Of a DNA stretch of 64,000 nt, positions 58,481 through 64,000 are shown piece by piece. Position 1 is the first letter of the stretch. Each line of letters starts with the position of its first letter. Below the pieces are notes generated by a model that was not told the origin of the DNA, made no database searches, and worked only from the letters and a program-made list of their open reading frames with translations. The DNA lies in assembly GCA_001600455.1 (NCBI GenBank), contig BCKC01000003.1:4200754-4264753 (forward strand). The letters are read 5' to 3'. This DNA is from Endocalyx cinctus. Taxonomy: Eukaryota > Ascomycota > Sordariomycetes > Amphisphaeriales > Apiosporaceae. The position numbers were made by a program, and so were the translations under genes.

Positions 58481-59089
58481 TAGCTTAGTCATTCATAATT
58501 AAACTGGAAAAATTACGATACCCTTTTTACCCTAAGATGCTGTCAGCGCCCAACTCCTAATCTATCATGATTGCCTAGTATGTTGAATTCAAGTGTAAAA
58601 AAAGAATTGTAGGATGTACGGCTTGGATAGTAATAATGTGCAAATCTCATCCCGATATGAGAATATCTAGAAAGTCACATAAAATTCACGAGAACAATTA
58701 TTTGTGTAAAGTAACTATTAGTACTGCCCTACTAGACTAAACTACCAAGTCCCTAACTTTCAGGAGTACAAAAATGAAAAAAAAGAACTTGTCTCGTAAA
58801 GATGAAAACTGAACTGTCCATCACAAACACAACATAACTCTCCATTCCACGTAACCTCGATGATAAAACATAATATAATCGATTCATCTCTCAGTAACTC
58901 GCGGAAGACGTTAAGTGCATGACAAGAATAGAAGAAAAAAAAGAACAAAGAACCAATTCCGGTAATTGACTGCCGACCGATGATGGATGCTGATGTACCA
59001 GAGCAGTAGAAGATGTACCAAGGTATTGGTGATAGATCATGCCAAGTGGGAAACAAGACAAAAGATAGTACAACCATACACCACAAAGC
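58481..59089. other. Convergent spacer RIO2 / RBMS-like
   Basis: 609 bp between 3' ends, AT-rich. No gene or signal is recognised. Confidence 0.6.
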
Positions 59090-61178
59090 CTACTCTTTTT
59101 CCTGTTTAGTTGGTGATGATCTAGCACTTCCGTTTGCGACCAAGGGAGAATCTACGTGAATTGTGACACCTTCATCTGCTGAACCATTCTCTGACGACTC
59201 AGCATTGCCCGTGGCAGCACCGGTCGGTCTGACAAGAGGAATGGTTAGTGGTTATCGGGAAGGCGGCGAGGGTTAAAAGGGGTCAAGAACGAGGGACCGT
59301 ACTGAGTACCTCTGCCACCTGCGACCCGTCCTTGGGCTCGTCCACCGCCGTAAGAAGGACCACGGGAACCGTACGCACTAAAAGCACATGATTAGTTAAG
59401 TTTGTTTCGAGCAAAGATGGTGAACTAGATATATCACTTACCCAGGGCCAGTGGGAGCACGTCGGTAGCCGGGTTGGTTGTAGATAGTAGGGTTAATGCC
59501 AACTAGGGGCGTACCGTAGGCACCGACGTTGTACTCGTTGGTACGGAACTGGCGGCGCTCAGAGGTGACTCGCTTGAGCTCCTTCTGGGCAGGAGTATCA
59601 GCGTAACGGATCTGCATCAACAAACCCTCTTCACCAAGGGCAAGACCGTTGAAGTTGGCGATAATCTCATCACAGATCTCACGAGTCTCGAAGCTATTGT
59701 TGAGTATTAGTAGGTGTGTTAATAGTAGTTCATATCAAGAATCATCAACTTACCGAGCAAATCCAACACCACGGCTGTTGCCCATGGAATCGCGAAGGAT
59801 CTTGCTAGACAGAATGGTGTAGTTGAGAAAGATGGCACCCAGCTCCTACATAAAAGTCAGCTACAGAACAAGGCATTATGGGGTTTACGTGGTGTAACTT
59901 ACGCTCTCAGTCAAACTCTTCGGCAGGTTAGAGATGTAGAGGTTGGTAGATCCCTCATCGCCTTCCGCCTTGAGGCGAGAGTTGAAGGATTCCTGGAAGA
60001 CGGTGTCAGTAGACCCTAGCGATTCGAAGGTCGTGAGGGGGTTGGGGGTCTTGACTCTTGCAAATCCCACTTCATATCCAAGCTGGTAGAAGCCCCGAAT
60101 ACACATTTCCGAATCGCGAACGTCAAAGAACTTGGCAAAGCCAAAGCTACAAGCACAATGGGGAAAAATAAATTAGCCGTCGTATTTAGAATCAAGATTA
60201 TGGGAGATATTCTTACCCTTTGCAGGCACCCGTAGTGGTATCAATAATGGCCTTGGAGGTTTCAACACGGCCAAAACGTTCAGCGTACTTCAGAAGAAGG
60301 TCATCATCGGTAGTAGGATGAAGTCCGCGGATGTAAACGTTGCGGTTTCCAGGAATGTGGTTGACCAAGCTCTGATCGAGAGTTTTCATGCTTTCCTGAG
60401 GAGTGAAGACAGCGGGAACAGCCGCGGGAATAGGGGGCTCGCGGTGAAGCAATCCGTCAAGGTCACAATTGACAGGAATAGGCATGGTGTAGAAACCCTT
60501 GGGCTGACGAGCACCGACGCCAGACACAATCTGCTGGGGAGAAGGTGTGGTGTAAGCGGAGCGATCCGAGAGCGCAAAGCGGTTGCTAGGGTCGCGCGAA
60601 GTCATGCTGCCGAAGAAGGGGGTGGCAGGAGTTGATTCGTTAGTCGAATAAGATGAGCGGCGGTTATCGAGGCCAGGAACATCCTTAAAGTTAGTCTCCG
60701 AACGCTCAGGGATCATACCAGCACGACCACCGTGGCCGCCAGGAGTGTAGGGGACCAGCTGATACGGCAGATAAGCGGAGTAGCTTCCATGAGGCATGTA
60801 GGAACCAGAGAAGGCGGCAGAAGCAGCCTCGGGAACCTGTCCATAGCCGAAAGGATGAATACCATTCGGAGCATAGCCGGCAGCATACATGATCTGGCCA
60901 TCAGCAGTGGCGATGTAGGAAGGACTGACCATTCCGGGAACAGTGCTGTTGTGACCAACAGTAGGACCATTGATACCTAGTCCGCCAAGCTGGTTGACAA
61001 TTGCATTCATGCCACCGTCAGACGCAATGTGGCCGGTGTAGCCAGCCACGTTGATACCTTCAGGGGCACCAGGAACCTGAGCCGCCATGTAGGGAGTGGG
61101 GATGGCGCTAGAAGTGGTGGGCATGGGGGAGGTACCAGCGACGTTGGCACGTTTGGCACCCATGTTCTCGGCAGTCAT
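59090..61178 (-). CDS. Two-RRM RNA-binding protein, RBMS/MSSP-like
   Basis: Probable single-stranded nucleic-acid or mRNA-binding regulator resembling metazoan RBMS proteins. Exons 61178-60217, 60146-59903, 59845-59754, 59693-59442, 59377-59303 and 59228-59090 close to 587 residues. The first 275 residues are low complexity, rich in Gly, Pro, Ser, Tyr and Ala. RRM1 begins NVYIRGLHPTTDDDLLLKY (about 279), with RNP1 KGFGFAKF split by intron 1. RRM2 begins NLYISNLPKSLTES (about 389), with ILRDSMGNSRGVGFARF. A Gly/Arg/Tyr-rich RGG-like tail follows (AYGSRGPSYGGGRAQGRVAGGRG). The upstream region is long and pyrimidine-rich, suggesting a long leader. Its RRM pair is closer to RBMS than to Whi3 or Mei2. 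Confidence 0.9.
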
Positions 61179-64000
61179 AATGTCGAATATGAGTGATAAT
61201 TAATAAGATAGTCTGTTCAGAAGAAAGCGAGATATTAGTTAAACGCAATTAAAAGATAAAGCAAGGCAATCGCTAAGTGTCTAGCTAGGTTTAACTAGCC
61301 AATAGGGTGTTACAGGAATGATTTGAAGAGAAAAAAAAGGAGATAAAAAAAGAACGAAGTTGAAATGGCTGTTAAGGTATTGGGTAGGCTCAAAGAATTG
61401 ACCAAAAAAAAATTGGAAAATGAATTTTGGTAAGTGAAGTTGGGTGTAACTCGAGATTAGGATATTATATAAGGAGGATATTGATAACATCGACGTAGAC
61501 ACATCATATTATCGGTATGGCAGGGGACAGCGGATTCAAAACAGTAATGTGTAATAGTGCAAAGGATTTAAAAAAAAAAAAAAAAAATCAACCTTGACAA
61601 GAACGAATGTAGGAAAAATATAGTTAAATGGAAATCGCGAAATGATATTATCGGTGAAAAAGGCGAAGAACCTGAAGAAGGATGATGATAGGAAGAGGAA
61701 GTAAGAGGGTTGAGAATTGGTTAGTTACCTTTGGTACAAAGCTGACTTTTATCGAGTCTGGATCGAACAGAAATGAACCTAGAAAGAAATAATAGTTAGC
61801 CAATATTTTCCAATGTATCGATATAAAGAAAATTTAGGATAATAAAACAAAATGACTTGCAAATTCTAAGAAAATGGGTGTTGTTGGGTATTGGTTAGAA
61901 ATTGACCCAGTCAATGAGTAATAGGTGAAATGATCAACAAACCCCGAGGTAGCGAGAGAGAAAAAAAAAAAAATAGAAAAATAGAACAAGAGAGAGGATA
62001 AGGCGTGGTCCATGCAAAAGATGAACCAAGTCAAATCAAGTATCTCATCAAAGGGATTGTAGTACAGGTCGAAGAGAATACAAAATTTAGAAGGATGTTG
62101 AAAAAAATGTAGGAGTGGTGATTTGATTTGTTGACGTGATGTTTGGGGGTGCAATGTAAAATGAGTGTAATAGGGTAGAGTGATTGTGATTGTTGCCTCG
62201 ATGTCAACAAAGCATATTAGGTAGAAAGGTAAATACAAAATAGCAAGCAGATGGGTCTTGTGACAGAATTTGATGTTGACGGCGACCAAAGTTGGTTGCC
62301 GCGGCGAGGGGTGGGTAATAGGTAAGTACTTCAAAACAATGAAAATGACAGCCAGAAAAACCAACCTCGACGTGTCAGACAACGCCAATTCTGCTATTTC
62401 CAAGACGAAGGTGATTAAAAGCGAGCGGTAACAAGTAAAATAGAGTAGCTAGCGAGCAAGATGGGAAGAAAAAGTGAAGAAAAGAGACTGTGATGTGCTG
62501 GATGATGTGATGCTATGCCTTGCGAAACAAATCAAGTAACTAGAAGAGAAGATAATAAAGGACAGAGGAAGATGGACGAACAGATACTTTATTTGATTAC
62601 AAAACGAAGAAGAAATAGAGGAATAGAGGTCCTTCTTGACCAAATGAAGGGGAAGCGACTTACTTTTGATAGTTGATAAGGCTTAACTCTGTCTCGATAC
62701 GTAAGGAACGTTACTTGATACTGACGATGATGAATGAAGATGCTGATCAAATACAAGGTAAACAGATACTTGACAATATGGTTGATGGAAGTCGCAAAGG
62801 TTTATAATCTGTGACGAAGGAATATTAAATACAACCCAAAAGAATTTGAGGATGTATGAATAAAAGTGAAGAAGATGGAGAGAGAGAGATGTGTGTGAAG
62901 AAAGTAAAACTCACAGAGTAGAAGTAGGAGGATGGAGGGAAATACAAATCCACCTAGTAACTTATTTAAGGTAAAAATAACTTGACTGACGTGACTGATT
63001 AGATCAGACAAGCCGAAATGAAATAGGGAAAGAGGGAAAACATATAAGGATGTAGGTAGGAACGATTATCGATGTAGGTAGAAAAGAGTGAGAGGAGTAG
63101 AAGGATGTAGGTAAAGATGTAGGTACCTACGTAGGAAAGGATGTAGGTAAGGTAAGGCAAGGTAAGGTAAGGTAAGGTAAGGTAAGGTAAGGTAAGGTAA
63201 GGTAAGGTAAGTACGATTTTATTTATTTATTTTTTGCTTGAAGAAGAATTAAATCGCATGTGATAGAAAGGTATGTTACCTCATTAGGTACGTACCTTCG
63301 CAAGTTCTTCGCAAGTGCAATAATAATAAGAATAAGAATGCTTATTTCGTAGGAAGAAGGGAAACTACGAGTAGGTGTATATTGGGTGTATTTATATAAA
63401 ATGTAACTTGTAGTGAAAAGAGTCAGGAGTTGGTATTTGCGTTGTTTATAGGTAAACAATGGTAAGTCACGGTGAATGAATGATAGAACGCGGTAAATAA
63501 TCTGTTGTATACACCATTGTTAATCGAGTCCATACATTGTATTCTCTAATAATCACCATTAGGGTATTGTATTGTATTGCATTGTATCAATCTTTGCATA
63601 TGTTCCCCTCCCACTTAGAAGGGTATTCACATTTGCTTGACCCAGGAGAATAATTATTACCTACCCTTCATTCGTTCAACAGGGCAACAACGATTGACAA
63701 TGACGTCGTAACTGTCTACCTAGGTATTCACTCTCTTCGCGTTAGGTAAAAGGGGTAAGTAAGTATCGCCATCTAGGTAGGTTAATCAACGTACCTCTTT
63801 AACCGATTCAATAACAAGAAAAATATTTGTGACTGGGACACTTGATTTATGATGAATGATGTACTGATAATGGATGTTATTCTTTAGTCAAACGGTATCG
63901 TTTTTATCTTTGATATCGTTGATCACCTCGAGACCACCGTTCACAGACTAGAAAGTATCGAATCTTCCTTTTTACCAGAAAACCCAATATCGAAGTCAAT
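61179..64000 (-). promoter_or_regulatory. Long pyrimidine-rich upstream region of the RBMS-like gene
   Basis: About 2 kb (61200-63200) in which the minus strand, the gene's sense strand, is strongly T/C-rich, with few G. A consensus GTAAGT donor stands on the minus strand at 62663-62658, so leader introns are plausible. Minus-strand frames here, up to 189 codons, are Phe/Leu/Ser-rich products of this composition and not convincing genes. Beyond 63220 the sequence is ordinary AT-rich DNA to the window end. Confidence 0.45.
63146..63210. repeat. GGTAA pentanucleotide microsatellite
   Basis: Thirteen tandem 5-bp units of GGTAA, with one GGCAA variant as the third unit. It sits about 2 kb upstream of the RBMS-like start codon. 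On the plus strand every junction reads GGTAAG, a 5' splice-site consensus; on the gene's strand it reads CTTACC. Confidence 0.9.

Noticed and set aside
61834..62403. 189-codon minus-strand frame
   Set aside because: Product of the T/C-rich leader (Phe, Leu, Ser, Thr, Pro) with no recognisable domain; more likely leader sequence than a gene.

Overview
The window looks like nuclear DNA of a filamentous ascomycete (Pezizomycotina, most likely a Sordariomycete; the class is inference). The evidence is many short introns with GTRNGT-type donors and YAG acceptors, single-copy eukaryotic housekeeping genes (Rab GDI, BST1, PMS1, DBP10, RPN1, RIO2), fungal-only families (fungal rhodopsin-domain membrane protein, PTH11-like in topology) and long CT-rich leaders. 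All exon boundaries were built by hand from splice signals and checked for reading-frame closure. No alignment or search was run.

Layout. 1-12726 is a gene-poor stretch full of homopolymers and microsatellites; I find no credible gene there. 12727-20915 holds Rab GDI (minus, 8 exons), mitochondrial ribosomal protein uL29m (minus) and a nodulin-like MFS transporter (plus). 22691-26183 is BST1, the GPI inositol-deacylase. 26184-31324 is an accessory-looking island: a degenerate tRNA-like patch, a rhodopsin-domain membrane protein (minus) and, starting about 70-100 bp away on the other strand, the C-terminal half of a GMC oxidoreductase that has lost its FAD-binding N-terminus. 32171-35610 is the mismatch-repair gene PMS1. 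36171-40561 carries an ACAD10-type phosphotransferase and a MATE exporter. 41930-61178 is a dense housekeeping block: DBP10 (minus) / DNAJC8-like DnaJ (plus), SYO1 (minus) / fungal glycosyltransferase 2-like protein (plus), a DUF202 membrane protein, RPN1 (minus) / RIO2 (plus), and an RBMS-like two-RRM protein with a roughly 2 kb pyrimidine-rich upstream region.

How the genes fit together. Three genes of the dense block act in ribosome assembly: DBP10 (60S helicase), SYO1 (import of uL18/uL5) and RIO2 (40S maturation). The upstream regions of all three carry the octamer TACCCCAC/GTGGGGTA, once as an inverted pair, and I did not see it elsewhere by eye. This is the best candidate here for an undescribed regulatory signal. 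A second candidate is a 49-nt stretch with full intron signals inside the MFS transporter ORF; splicing it would truncate the protein at once. I saw no CRISPR, phage, intact transposon or obvious secondary-metabolite cluster.
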